NCBI RefSeq assembly: GCF_010725725.1
Contig: NZ_AP022599.1
Location: forward strand, 2,976,001 to 3,040,000
DNA from: Mycolicibacterium pulveris
GTDB lineage: Bacteria > Actinomycetota > Actinomycetes > Mycobacteriales > Mycobacteriaceae
Direction of reading: 5' to 3'
DNA: 64,000 nt
The translations under genes and the position numbers were made by a program. The notes beneath the pieces were generated by a model. That model worked only from the letters and a program-made list of their open reading frames with translations, was not told the origin of the DNA and did not search any database. Positions 28,468 through 37,725 of the stretch are shown one piece after another. The stretch's first letter is position 1. Every line of letters begins with the position of its first letter.

Positions 28468-29232
28468 TTGATCGAACAGCTCGCGGCGCCGGCACGGGCC
28501 GTGGGCGGGTTCGTCGAGATGTCGTTCGACACTTTCGCCAAGATCTTCCGGCGGCCATTCCAGTTCCGTGAGTTTCTCGACCAGACGTGGATGATCGCGC
28601 GGGTGTCGCTGGTGCCGACGCTGTTGGTGGCGATTCCATTCACGGTGCTCGTCGCGTTCACCCTGAACATCCTGCTGCGCGAGATCGGCGCCGCCGACCT
28701 GTCGGGGGCCGGCACCGCGTTCGGCACGATCACCCAGCTCGGCCCGGTCGTGACGGTGTTGGTGGTCGCGGGTGCGGGCGCCACCGCGATCTGCGCCGAC
28801 CTCGGTGCGCGCACCATCCGCGAGGAGATCGACGCGATGCGCGTGCTAGGCATCGACCCGATCCAGCGGCTGGTGGTGCCGCGCGTGTTGGCGTCGACGT
28901 TCGTCGCGCTGTTGCTCAACGGCCTGGTCTGCCTCATCGGGTTGTCCGGCGGCTATGTGTTCTCGGTCTTTCTGCAGGGAGTCAACCCGGGCGCGTTCAT
29001 CAACGGCCTGACGGTGCTGACCGGCTTGGGTGAGCTCGTCATGGCCGAGATCAAGGCGTTGCTGTTCGGCGTGGTGGCCGGGCTGGTCGGCTGCTACCGG
29101 GGATTAACGGTCAAGGGCGGGCCGAAGGGAGTGGGCGTCGCGGTCAACGAAACCGTCGTGTACGCGTTCATCTGCCTGTTCGTGATCAACGTGATCATGA
29201 CGGCCATCGGCGTCCGGGTGCTGGAGCGGTGA
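28468..29232 (+). CDS. yrbE4A: Mce4 transporter permease YrbE4A
   Basis: 254 aa from a TTG at 28468 with GGAG upstream; an ATG at 28456 would add four residues. The TTG start gives the same length and alignment as H37Rv YrbE4A. It is a MlaE-type permease with about six membrane segments and the conserved ADLGARTIREEIDAMRVLGIDP cytoplasmic motif. With YrbE4B it forms the inner-membrane channel of the Mce4 sterol importer. yrbE4B starts 58 bases later, after a tandem repeat (29234-29285). Confidence 0.93.
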   Translation: MIEQLAAPARAVGGFVEMSFDTFAKIFRRPFQFREFLDQTWMIARVSLVPTLLVAIPFTVLVAFTLNILLREIGAADLSGAGTAFGTITQLGPVVTVLVVAGAGATAICADLGARTIREEIDAMRVLGIDPIQRLVVPRVLASTFVALLLNGLVCLIGLSGGYVFSVFLQGVNPGAFINGLTVLTGLGELVMAEIKALLFGVVAGLVGCYRGLTVKGGPKGVGVAVNETVVYAFICLFVINVIMTAIGVRVLER

Positions 29233-29233
29233 T

Positions 29234-29285
29234 GAGCGCTCGCGCGAAGAACAGAGGGCTGCCGAGCGCTCGCGGGAAGAACAGA
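29234..29285 (+). repeat. 30-bp tandem repeat between yrbE4A and yrbE4B
   Basis: GAGCGCTCGCGCGAAGAACAGA (29234-29255) recurs 30 bases later at 29264-29285 with one change (C to G). The repeat fills almost the whole gap between the two permease genes, and the second copy ends 5 bases before the yrbE4B start. Confidence 0.7.
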
Positions 29286-29290
29286 CCGTC

Positions 29291-30133
29291 ATGAGCTATG
29301 ACGTAACGCTTCGCTTCCGCAGGCTTTTCCGCGGCGTGCCAAGGGTTGTCGACACCGTCGGCGAGCAGGCGCTGTTCTACGGCCAGACGATGCGCTACAT
29401 CCCCAACGCGCTCACCCGCTACCGCAAGGAGACCATCCGGCTGGTGGCCGAGATGACCATGGGCACCGGCGCGCTGGTGATGATCGGCGGCACCGTCGGC
29501 GTCGCGGCGTTCTTGACCCTGGCCTCCGGCGGCGTCATCGCCGTGCAGGGCTACTCGTCGCTGGGCAACATCGGCATCGAGGCACTGACCGGGTTCCTCT
29601 CGGCGTTCCTCAACGTGCGCATCGTGGCTCCGGTGATCGCGGGCATCGCGCTGGCGGCGACCATCGGCGCGGGCACCACCGCGCAGCTGGGCGCCATGCG
29701 CGTGGCCGAGGAGATCGATGCGGTCGAGTCGATGGCCGTGCACTCGGTGTCCTACCTGGTGTCCACGCGGCTGATGGCCGGGCTGATCGCGATCATCCCG
29801 CTGTACTCGCTTTCGGTGCTCGCGGCGTTCTTCGCGGCGCGGTTCACCACGGTCTTCGTCAACAACCAGTCGGCGGGCCTCTACGACCACTACTTCAACA
29901 CCTTTCTGGTGCCCACCGATCTGTTGTGGTCGTTTCTGCAGGCCATCGTGATGGCGGTCGCGGTGATGCTGGTGCACACCTACTACGGCTACAACGCGAC
30001 CGGCGGTCCCGTTGGCGTCGGCATCGCCGTCGGTCAGGCCGTGCGGACCTCGCTGATCGTCGTCGTGACCATCACCCTGTTCATCTCACTCGCCGTCTAC
30101 GGCGCGTCCGGCAACTTCAACCTCTCGGGTTAG
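29291..30133 (+). CDS. yrbE4B: Mce4 transporter permease YrbE4B
   Basis: 280 aa MlaE-type permease, partner of YrbE4A. It has multiple hydrophobic segments, the conserved GAGTTAQLGAMRVAEEIDAVESM motif on the cytoplasmic side, and an N-terminal amphipathic region. It forms the channel through which lipids captured by the Mce4 proteins cross the membrane, powered by the MceG ATPase encoded elsewhere. mce4A starts 10 bases downstream. Confidence 0.95.
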   Translation: MSYDVTLRFRRLFRGVPRVVDTVGEQALFYGQTMRYIPNALTRYRKETIRLVAEMTMGTGALVMIGGTVGVAAFLTLASGGVIAVQGYSSLGNIGIEALTGFLSAFLNVRIVAPVIAGIALAATIGAGTTAQLGAMRVAEEIDAVESMAVHSVSYLVSTRLMAGLIAIIPLYSLSVLAAFFAARFTTVFVNNQSAGLYDHYFNTFLVPTDLLWSFLQAIVMAVAVMLVHTYYGYNATGGPVGVGIAVGQAVRTSLIVVVTITLFISLAVYGASGNFNLSG

Positions 30134-30143
30134 GCGGGAATCG

Positions 30144-31343
30144 ATGTCCGACGGTGACGCCAAGCGCAGCCACGTACGGATCGCTGCGGCGATCCTGGCT
30201 GCAATCCTGCTGGGCGCCACCGTCTTCACCTATCTGGCCTACACCGCGGCGTTCACCGCCACCGACACCGTCAGCGTCACCGCGCCGCGGGCCGGCCTGG
30301 TGATGGAACGCGACGCCAAGGTCAAGTACCGGGGTGTGCAGATCGGCAAGGTCAAGACGATCGAGTACGCCGGGGACGAAGCCAGGCTGACGCTGGCGAT
30401 CGACAGCGCTGAGATGCGCTACATCCCGTCCAACGCCGTGGTGCGCATCGGCAGCACAACAGTTTTCGGTGCGAAGGCGGTGGAGTTCCTGCCTCCCGAG
30501 GAACCGGTCGGACAGCTCAAACCCGGTGCGACGGTGGCCGCGAAGGATGTTCAGCTCGAGGTCAACACGCTGTTCCAGACGCTGAACGACGTGCTGCAGA
30601 AGGTCGACCCGATCAACCTGAACGCCACGTTGAGCGCGTTGGCGGAGGGTCTGCGCGGTAACGGCGATGACCTCGGCGCCACCCTGGCCGGCCTGAATTA
30701 CTATCTGGAGCAACTGAATCCGAAGTTGCCGACGTTGGGGGAGGATCTGCAGAAGACGGCGGTGGTGGCCAACATCTACGGCGACGCCGGTCCCGACGTG
30801 GCGCGCATCTTCGACAACGCGCCGGCGATCAGCGACACGATCGTCGACGAGCAGGACAACCTCAACGCGGCGCTGCTCGCCGCAACGGGGTTGGCCAACA
30901 ACGGCACCGCCACGCTGGAGCCGGGAGCGGACGACTACATCGCCGCGATGCAGCGGCTGCGGGCCCCGCTGAGCGTGGCGGCCGAGTATTCGCCCGAGTA
31001 CGGCTGCATCCTGGAGGGCACCGCGTTGGCGGTAGACCGGTTCGCCCCTGTCATCGGTGGTATCCGGCCGGGTCTGTTCGTCTCGTCGAACTTCCTGCCC
31101 GGCTCGCCGAGCTACACCTACCCGGAGAGCCTGCCGATCGTGAACGCGAAGGGCGGCCCGAATTGCCGTGGCCTGCCCAATGTTCCGAGCAAGCAGTTCG
31201 GCGGATCGTGGTACCGCTCGCCGTTCCTGGTCACCGACAACGCGTACGTGCCTTATCAGCCGAACACCGAGTTGCAGTTCGACGCGCCGTCGACGCTGCA
31301 GTGGCTGTTCAATGGTGCGTTCGCCGAGAGGGACGACTTCTGA
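30144..31343 (+). CDS. mce4A: Mce4A substrate-binding/tunnel protein
   Basis: 399 aa. An N-terminal membrane anchor (about residues 13-35) is followed by the MCE domain (about 40-140, with ERDAKVKYRGVQIGKV and IPSNAVVRIGSTTVFGAKAVEFL), a long helical stretch with LNATLSALAEGLRGNG, and a C-terminal domain with Cys pairs (EYGCILEG, GPNCRGLP). Six different Mce4 proteins assemble the periplasm-spanning sterol tunnel. It overlaps mce4B by one base (TGATG). Confidence 0.95.
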   Translation: MSDGDAKRSHVRIAAAILAAILLGATVFTYLAYTAAFTATDTVSVTAPRAGLVMERDAKVKYRGVQIGKVKTIEYAGDEARLTLAIDSAEMRYIPSNAVVRIGSTTVFGAKAVEFLPPEEPVGQLKPGATVAAKDVQLEVNTLFQTLNDVLQKVDPINLNATLSALAEGLRGNGDDLGATLAGLNYYLEQLNPKLPTLGEDLQKTAVVANIYGDAGPDVARIFDNAPAISDTIVDEQDNLNAALLAATGLANNGTATLEPGADDYIAAMQRLRAPLSVAAEYSPEYGCILEGTALAVDRFAPVIGGIRPGLFVSSNFLPGSPSYTYPESLPIVNAKGGPNCRGLPNVPSKQFGGSWYRSPFLVTDNAYVPYQPNTELQFDAPSTLQWLFNGAFAERDDF

Positions 31344-32383
31344 TGGCAAAGCGCGATCGCACGCTGCTCAACGTCAGCGTCTTCACGGTGGTGATGCTGC
31401 TGGTCGCCGGCGGGCTCGTGGTGGTGTTCGGCGAGTTCCGGTTCGCTCCGGAAAGCGGCTATCACGCGACGTTCACCGACGCGTCGCGGCTGAAGGCCGG
31501 TCAGGATGTGCGCATCGCCGGTGTTCCCGTGGGCACCGTCAACAACGTCACGCTCAACCCCGACAACACCGTCGACGTCGCGTTCGACGTCGACGACCGC
31601 TACCAGCTCTACACCTCGACACGCGCGGTGGTGCGCTACGAGAACCTCGTCGGCGACCGCTATCTCGAGATCACCTCCGGGCCGGGCGAGTTGCGTAAAC
31701 TTCCTGCGGGCGCGACCATCCCACAGAAGAACACCCAGCCGGCGCTGGATCTGGACGCCCTGCTCGGAGGTCTGCGTCCCGTGCTCAAGGGGCTCGACGG
31801 CCAAAAGGTCAACGAGGTGAGCAACGCGGTCGTCGAACTGTTGCAGGGCCAAGGCGGTGCGTTGTCGAGCCTGCTGTCGAGCACCAGCGCGTTCACCCAG
31901 AACCTTGCCGCCAGAGATCAACTCATCGGCGACGTCATCACCAATCTCAACACCGTGCTCGCCACCGTCGACGAGAAGGGCGCGCAGTTCAACGCCAGCG
32001 TCGACCAGCTGCAGAAGCTGATCACCGGCCTTGCCGAGGGCCGCGACCCGATTGCCGGTGCGATCGGCCCGCTGGCGTCTGCGGAGAACGACCTGACCGA
32101 CATGCTCCAGCAGTCGCGCCGGCCGGTGCAGGGTGTGATCGAGAACGCCCGCCCGTTCGCTCAGCGTTTCGACGAGCGCAAGGCCGATGTCAACAAGGTC
32201 ATCGAGCCGCTCGCCGAGAACTACTTGCGGCTCAACGCGCTCGGCGCCTACGGCTCGTTCTTCAACATCTTCTACTGCGCTACCCGGATCAAGATCAGCG
32301 GCCCTGCGGGTAGCGACATCCTGATTCCGTTCGGTGGGCCACCGGATCCGTCCAAGGGGAGGTGTGCACCGGTCGATGAGTAG
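31343..32383 (+). CDS. mce4B: Mce4B protein
   Basis: 346 aa from the ATG at 31343 (TGATG with mce4A). N-terminal anchor MAKRDRTLLNVSVFTVVML, MCE domain about 38-125 (FTDASRLKAGQDVRIAGVPVG, DRYLEIT), then an extended helical domain and a C-terminus with SFFNIFYCATRIKISG. It is one of the six subunits of the Mce4 sterol importer. mce4C overlaps the end by 8 bases. Size is close to H37Rv Mce4B (350). Confidence 0.94.
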   Translation: MAKRDRTLLNVSVFTVVMLLVAGGLVVVFGEFRFAPESGYHATFTDASRLKAGQDVRIAGVPVGTVNNVTLNPDNTVDVAFDVDDRYQLYTSTRAVVRYENLVGDRYLEITSGPGELRKLPAGATIPQKNTQPALDLDALLGGLRPVLKGLDGQKVNEVSNAVVELLQGQGGALSSLLSSTSAFTQNLAARDQLIGDVITNLNTVLATVDEKGAQFNASVDQLQKLITGLAEGRDPIAGAIGPLASAENDLTDMLQQSRRPVQGVIENARPFAQRFDERKADVNKVIEPLAENYLRLNALGAYGSFFNIFYCATRIKISGPAGSDILIPFGGPPDPSKGRCAPVDE

Positions 32384-33434
32384 ACCTGACGAGTCGAATC
32401 CCTTACGAACCGGGATTTTCGGCATCTTCCTCATAGCCTGCCTGGTGCTGGTGGCCTTCGGTTACACCAGCCTGCCGTTCTGGCCGCAGGGAAAGCCCTA
32501 CGAGGCGTATTTCACCGATGCGGGTGGCATTTCGCCGGGCAACGACGTCAACGTGTCGGGGATCAAGGTGGGCCAGGTCACCGGTGTCGAACTTGCCGGT
32601 GACGCCGCCAAGGTGACCTTCACCGTCGACCGCGACGTCAAGGTCGGCGACCAGTCGCTGGTCGCCATCAAGACCGACACCGTGCTCGGCGAGAAGTCGC
32701 TGGCCGTAACACCGAAGGGCAGCGGCGATTCCACGGTGATCCCGTTGGGACGCACCACGACTCCCTACACCCTCAACACCGCGCTGCAGGACCTCGGCCA
32801 GAACGTCAGCGAGCTGGACAAGCCGCGTTTCGAGCAGGCACTGCAGACGCTGACCGACTCGCTGCAGGAAGCCACCCCGCAATTACGCGGCGCTTTGGAC
32901 GGTATCGCCAACCTGTCACGCGCCCTCAACAAGCGCGACGAGGCCCTGGGCCAACTGCTCGGCCACGCCAAGCGGGTGTCGGACACGCTGGCCGAGCGGG
33001 CCGGCCAGGTGAACCAACTCATCGTCGACGGCAACATGCTGTTCGCCGCGCTCGACGAGCGACGTCAGGCACTGAGCAACCTGATCGCTGGTATCGACGA
33101 TGTCTCCCAACAACTTTCGGGGTTCGTCGCCGACAACCGCCGTGAGTTCAAGCCCGCGCTGGAGAACCTCAACCTGGTGATGGACAACCTTCTCGAGCGT
33201 CGGGAACACATCAGCGAGGCCCTCAAGCGGCTTCCGCCCTACGCCACCGCGTTGGGTGAGGTGGTCGGTTCCGGCCCCGGCTTCCAGATCAACCTGTACG
33301 GGTTGCCGCCCGCCCCGATCGCCGAGGTGCTGTTGGACGTCTACTTCCAGCCGGGCAAGCTGCCCGACAGCCTGTCCGACATGCTGCGCGGCTACATCTC
33401 CGAACGAATGATCATCAGGCCGAAGTCACCATGA
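32376..33434 (+). CDS. mce4C: Mce4C protein
   Basis: 352 aa from the ATG at 32376, which overlaps the mce4B stop by 8 bases. An N-terminal membrane segment (about 13-35) leads to the MCE domain (FTDAGGISPGNDVNVSGIKVG, DTVLGEKSLAVTP), then a helical region with repeated LxxLxxxxxxL patterns (residues 140-290) and a C-terminal INLYGLPPAPIAEVLLDVYFQPG. The next gene, mce4D, overlaps by 4 bases. Confidence 0.94.
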   Translation: MSRPDESNPLRTGIFGIFLIACLVLVAFGYTSLPFWPQGKPYEAYFTDAGGISPGNDVNVSGIKVGQVTGVELAGDAAKVTFTVDRDVKVGDQSLVAIKTDTVLGEKSLAVTPKGSGDSTVIPLGRTTTPYTLNTALQDLGQNVSELDKPRFEQALQTLTDSLQEATPQLRGALDGIANLSRALNKRDEALGQLLGHAKRVSDTLAERAGQVNQLIVDGNMLFAALDERRQALSNLIAGIDDVSQQLSGFVADNRREFKPALENLNLVMDNLLERREHISEALKRLPPYATALGEVVGSGPGFQINLYGLPPAPIAEVLLDVYFQPGKLPDSLSDMLRGYISERMIIRPKSP

Positions 33435-34828
33435 CGTCCGCGAACCCGATCTCCGAGCGTAGCCGCTGGCTGCGGGTGACGCTGGCGGCCCTTTTGGTGG
33501 TGTCGCTGGCCGCCGGCGTGTATCTGGTCTGGCCGTCGCGCACCGGCGACAAGCTGACCGCGTACTTCAGCTCCGCGGTCGGCCTGTATCCCGGCGACGA
33601 CGTGCGCATCGTCGGGGTGCCGGTGGGCACGATCGACTCGATCGAACCGCGTGCCGAGGACGTGAAGATCACGATGACCCTCGACCACGGCATCAAGGTG
33701 CCCGCCGACGCCAAAGCGCTCATCATCTCGCCGAACCTGGTGGCCGCCAGGTTCATTCAGCTCACACCCGCCTACACCGACGGCCCCGAACTCGGTGACG
33801 ACGCCGAGATCGGCTTGGATCGCACCGCGGTGCCGGTGGAATGGGACGAGGTCAAAGAGCAGCTCACCGCGCTCAGTTCGCAGCTGGGGCCGCAACCGGG
33901 GTCGGTGCAGGGCCCGCTGACCGCGTTCGTGAACCAGGCGGCCGACACCTTCGACGGCAACGGTGACTCGTTCCGCCAAGCGCTGCGGGAGCTCTCGCAG
34001 ACGGCGGGCCGGCTCGGTGACTCGCGCACCGACCTGTTCGGCACGATCCGCAACCTGCAGGTGCTCGTCGATGCGCTGTCCAACAGCAACGAGCAGATCG
34101 TGCAGTTCTCCAACCACGTCGCCTCGGTGTCGCAGGTGCTGGCGGACAGTTCGGCCGATCTGGACAACACGCTCGGCACGCTCAACCAGGCGCTGGGCGA
34201 TGTGCGCGGATTCCTCGACGACTCCAACCAGGCGTTGATCGATCAGGTGACCAAACTGACCGACTTCACCAGCATCCTGACCGAGCGCAGTGAGGACATC
34301 GAGCAGATCCTGCACATCACGCCCAACGGCCTTTCGAACTTCTACAACATCTACAACCCCGCCCAGGGCACCGTCGGTGGTCTGCTCACCCTGCCGAACT
34401 TCGCCAACCCGGTGCAGTTCATCTGCGGCGGCACGTTCGAGGCCGGCGCCTCGACCGACAACTACAAGCGCACCGAGATCTGCCGCCAGCGCATGGGGCC
34501 GGTGTTCAAGCGCATCGCGATGAACTTCCCGCCGTTGTTGTTCCACCCGATCAACAGCATCACCGCCTACAAGGGCCAAATCATCTACGACACACCGGAA
34601 ACCGAGGCCAAGGCCAAGACCCCGGTGCCGTATCTGCAATGGCAACCGGCGCCGGGCGTGAACCCGCCGCAGATCTCGGCCGACATGGACCTGAGCTCGC
34701 TGATCGTGCCACCGGCTCCTGAGGGCTCAGCACCGTCGTCGTCGCACGCGGGCGGACCCGAGGCCGCGCCCGCCGGTCCGGCAGCGCCCGCACCCCAAGC
34801 CGCACAACCCGCGCAGGCAGGTGGCTGA
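33431..34828 (+). CDS. mce4D: Mce4D protein
   Basis: 465 aa. N-terminal anchor about residues 12-33, MCE domain about 40-125 (SAVGLYPGDDVRIVGVPVG, SPNLVAARFIQLTP), long helical region, cysteine-containing domain (FICGGTFEAG, EICRQRMGP), and a Pro/Ala-rich tail from about 425. The gene overlaps both neighbours (4 bases with mce4C, one base with mce4E). Slightly longer than H37Rv Mce4D because of the tail. Confidence 0.94.
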   Translation: MTSANPISERSRWLRVTLAALLVVSLAAGVYLVWPSRTGDKLTAYFSSAVGLYPGDDVRIVGVPVGTIDSIEPRAEDVKITMTLDHGIKVPADAKALIISPNLVAARFIQLTPAYTDGPELGDDAEIGLDRTAVPVEWDEVKEQLTALSSQLGPQPGSVQGPLTAFVNQAADTFDGNGDSFRQALRELSQTAGRLGDSRTDLFGTIRNLQVLVDALSNSNEQIVQFSNHVASVSQVLADSSADLDNTLGTLNQALGDVRGFLDDSNQALIDQVTKLTDFTSILTERSEDIEQILHITPNGLSNFYNIYNPAQGTVGGLLTLPNFANPVQFICGGTFEAGASTDNYKRTEICRQRMGPVFKRIAMNFPPLLFHPINSITAYKGQIIYDTPETEAKAKTPVPYLQWQPAPGVNPPQISADMDLSSLIVPPAPEGSAPSSSHAGGPEAAPAGPAAPAPQAAQPAQAGG

Positions 34829-35988
34829 TGATCCGCAGGGTGTTGGCAGTCTCCTCGCTGGCCGCGTTGGTGGCCGGCTGTCAGTTCGGCGGGCTGAACT
34901 CGCTGAACATGCCGGGGACCGCGGGCCACGGCGCGGGTTCCTACAAGGTCACCGTCGAGTTGCCGGACGTGGCGACGCTGCCGCAGAACTCCCCGGTGAT
35001 GGTCGACGACGTCACCGTGGGCAGCGTGTCGGGCATCGACGCCGTGCAGCGCTCCGACGGCACGTTCTTCGCCGCCGTGCAGCTGTCCCTGGACCGCAAC
35101 GTCGACCTGCCCGCCAACGCGACCGTGCGGGTGGCGCAGACCTCGCTGCTGGGCTCACAGCACATCGAGTTGGCCGAACCGGTCGACGAACCCCCGGTCG
35201 GCAAGTTGGCCAACGGCGACAACATCCCGATCGACCGCGCCGGTCGCTATCCCACCACCGAAGAAGTGCTGTCCTCGCTGGGCGTCGTGGTGAACAAGGG
35301 CAATCTCGGTGCGCTGCAAGACATCACCGAGGAGACCTATGCCGCGGTGGCCAACCGGCAGGGCAGCTTCGAGCATCTGGTACCGCGGCTGGCCGAGTTG
35401 ACCGGCTTCTTGGACCGCCAGACCGCCGACATCATCGCCGCCGCCGAGGGGCTCGACCGATTCGCGGGCATTCTGGCGCGCAGCAAGGACAGCCTCGGCC
35501 GCACCCTCGACAGCCTTCCCGAGGCGCTGACGGTACTGAACAACAACCGCGCCAACATCGTCGACGCGTTCGGTGCGCTGCGGAGTTTCGCGACCGTCGC
35601 CGCGCGCATCCTGCAGCAGACCAAGGACGATTTCGCCGCCAACTTCAAGGATCTGTACCCGATCATCAAGGTGCTCAACGACAACGTCGACTTCCTCATC
35701 AAGGATCTGGAGTTTCTGCCGACGTTCCCGTTCCACTACAAGTACCTGCGCAACGCGGTCCGTGGGGACTACCTCAACGTCTACACCACCTTCGACCTCA
35801 CGTTGCGGCGCGTCGGAGAATCGGTGTTCACCACCTCGTGGGGGCTGGACCCGAACATGAAACGGATGCACGAGCTGATCACCCCGCCGGAGTTTCTCAC
35901 CGGGGCGTTGGCGAACCTGTCCGGCCAAGCCGCTGACCCGTTCAAGATCCCGCCGGGGACGGCCACCCAGCACGAGGGGGCGCCGTAG
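34828..35988 (+). CDS. mce4E: Mce4E lipoprotein (LprN)
   Basis: 386 aa. This is the lipoprotein subunit of the Mce4 complex: the signal peptide MIRRVLAVSSLAALVAGC has a lipobox with Cys18. MCE domain about 40-120 (LPQNSPVMVDDVTVG, TSLLGSQHIELAEP), then helical segments and a C-terminal tail after GLDPNMKRMHELITPPEF. Starts with a one-base overlap with mce4D and ends one base before mce4F. Equivalent to LprN. Confidence 0.95.
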   Translation: MIRRVLAVSSLAALVAGCQFGGLNSLNMPGTAGHGAGSYKVTVELPDVATLPQNSPVMVDDVTVGSVSGIDAVQRSDGTFFAAVQLSLDRNVDLPANATVRVAQTSLLGSQHIELAEPVDEPPVGKLANGDNIPIDRAGRYPTTEEVLSSLGVVVNKGNLGALQDITEETYAAVANRQGSFEHLVPRLAELTGFLDRQTADIIAAAEGLDRFAGILARSKDSLGRTLDSLPEALTVLNNNRANIVDAFGALRSFATVAARILQQTKDDFAANFKDLYPIIKVLNDNVDFLIKDLEFLPTFPFHYKYLRNAVRGDYLNVYTTFDLTLRRVGESVFTTSWGLDPNMKRMHELITPPEFLTGALANLSGQAADPFKIPPGTATQHEGAP

Positions 35989-37725
35989 ATGATCGACAGG
36001 CTGACCCGAATCCAACTCGGGATCTTCGTGATCGTCACGGTGCTGACGGTCAGCGCGATATCGATCTTCTACCTGAAGGTACCGGCCGCACTCGGATTCG
36101 GCACCTACAGGGTGACCGCGGATTTCGTTGCGGCGGGCGGGCTTTACGAAAACGCCAACGTCACCTACCGAGGCGTGACCATCGGCCGGGTGGAGTCGGT
36201 CGGGCTGTCTGACGACAGCGTCGTGGCCCACATGCGGCTCAACAGCAACACACCGGTGCCCGACAACGTCACCGCGACCGTCAAGAGTGTCTCGGCCGTC
36301 GGCGAGCAGTATGTCGACCTGGTGCCTCCCGACGACGCGTCGCCGGAGAAGCTGCGCGACGGCGCCAACATCGACGTCTCGCGCACCGCCGTCGGCCAGG
36401 ACATCGCCGGACTGCTGGAGGAAGCCCAGAACCTGGTCGCCAGCATCGACGACAGCAGGGTGCAGGACCTGCTGCGCGAAACCTTCAAGGCGTTCAACGG
36501 GTCCGGGCCGGAACTGGCCAGGCTGATCCAGTCGTCGCGGCTGCTGATCGACGAGGCCAACGCCAACTACGGGCAGGTCAACCAGCTCATCGACCAAGCC
36601 GGACCGTTCCTCGACGCGCAGATCCGCAGCGGCGACGACATCCGCTCGCTCGCCGACGGGCTGGCCCGGCTCACCACCGAGCTCGCCAACGCCGATCCGC
36701 AGCTGCGCAGCACGCTGCAGACGGTGCCCGGCGCCACCGCCGAGGCCAACGAACTGTTCAGCGGCATTCGGCCGTCGTTCCCGATTCTGGCGGCCAACCT
36801 CGCGAACTTCGGCCGCATCGGGGTGATCTACCGCGACTCGATCGAGCACGCCCTTGTGGTGTTTCCCGCGCTGATGGCGGCCCTGCTGACCGTCGGCGGC
36901 GGGGTGCCCGCCGACGAGGGCGGCAAGCTCGACTTCAAGATCCACCTGCAGGACCCGCCGCCGTGCCTGACCGGGTTCATCCCACCGTCGCAGATGCGTT
37001 CACCGGCCGACGATACGCTGCGCGAGCTGCCGAAGGACCTGTACTGCAAGACCCCGCACAACGATCCGGCCGTGGTGCGGGGCGCGCGCAACTACCCCTG
37101 CCAGGAGTTCCCGGGCAAACGCGCGCCCACGGTCCAGCTGTGCCGCGACCCGCAGGGGTACGTCCCGATCGGCAACAACCCGTGGCGGGGGCCGCCGGTT
37201 CCGCTCGGCACACCGATGGACACGCGCGAGGACGACACCACCGAAATCGGGCGAAACATTCTGCCGCCCAACAAGTTCCCGTACATCCCGCCGCAGGTCG
37301 ATCCGGATCCGGGTCCGCCGGCGGTGCAGCTGCCGCCCGGTGTTCCGCCCGGCCCGGGACCCGCGCCCCACGCGCCGTTCCCGCTGCCGATACCGCCGAA
37401 CGAGGTGCAACCCACGCTGCCGCCGGCGTGGCCGTTCTTCGCCCCGCCGGATCACGTCGTGCCGCCCTACGGCAGGACGCCGCCGCCGGCGGCGCCACCC
37501 GCGCCCCCGCCGCCGGCCGGGGATGTGTACACCCCGCCCGCTCCCGACGGGCCGCCGCTGCCCGCGGAGGTGCCGATGGCCTCCGGTGCGCAGTTCACCA
37601 CCTACGACGCCGACGGCAAGTTCGTCGACCCGGCCGGGGGAACTGGCGTGCTCGCGGACGCAACTGACAAACTGGCGCCAGCAGAGAACTGGGTTGATCT
37701 GATGTTGGCTCCAAGGCAGGCGTAA
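35989..37725 (+). CDS. mce4F: Mce4F protein with long proline-rich tail
   Basis: 578 aa. N-terminal anchor (about residues 8-30), MCE domain about 38-120 (VAAGGLYENANVTYRGVTIG, SAVGEQYVDLVPP), helical region, cysteines in PPPCLTGF, LYCKTP, YPCQEFPG and LCRDPQ, then a proline-rich segment from about 430 to 540 and a conserved-looking end (FVDPAGGTGVLADATDKLAP, WVDLMLAPRQA). It caps the Mce4 tunnel. The stop is directly followed by the mam4A ATG. Confidence 0.94.
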   Translation: MIDRLTRIQLGIFVIVTVLTVSAISIFYLKVPAALGFGTYRVTADFVAAGGLYENANVTYRGVTIGRVESVGLSDDSVVAHMRLNSNTPVPDNVTATVKSVSAVGEQYVDLVPPDDASPEKLRDGANIDVSRTAVGQDIAGLLEEAQNLVASIDDSRVQDLLRETFKAFNGSGPELARLIQSSRLLIDEANANYGQVNQLIDQAGPFLDAQIRSGDDIRSLADGLARLTTELANADPQLRSTLQTVPGATAEANELFSGIRPSFPILAANLANFGRIGVIYRDSIEHALVVFPALMAALLTVGGGVPADEGGKLDFKIHLQDPPPCLTGFIPPSQMRSPADDTLRELPKDLYCKTPHNDPAVVRGARNYPCQEFPGKRAPTVQLCRDPQGYVPIGNNPWRGPPVPLGTPMDTREDDTTEIGRNILPPNKFPYIPPQVDPDPGPPAVQLPPGVPPGPGPAPHAPFPLPIPPNEVQPTLPPAWPFFAPPDHVVPPYGRTPPPAAPPAPPPPAGDVYTPPAPDGPPLPAEVPMASGAQFTTYDADGKFVDPAGGTGVLADATDKLAPAENWVDLMLAPRQA

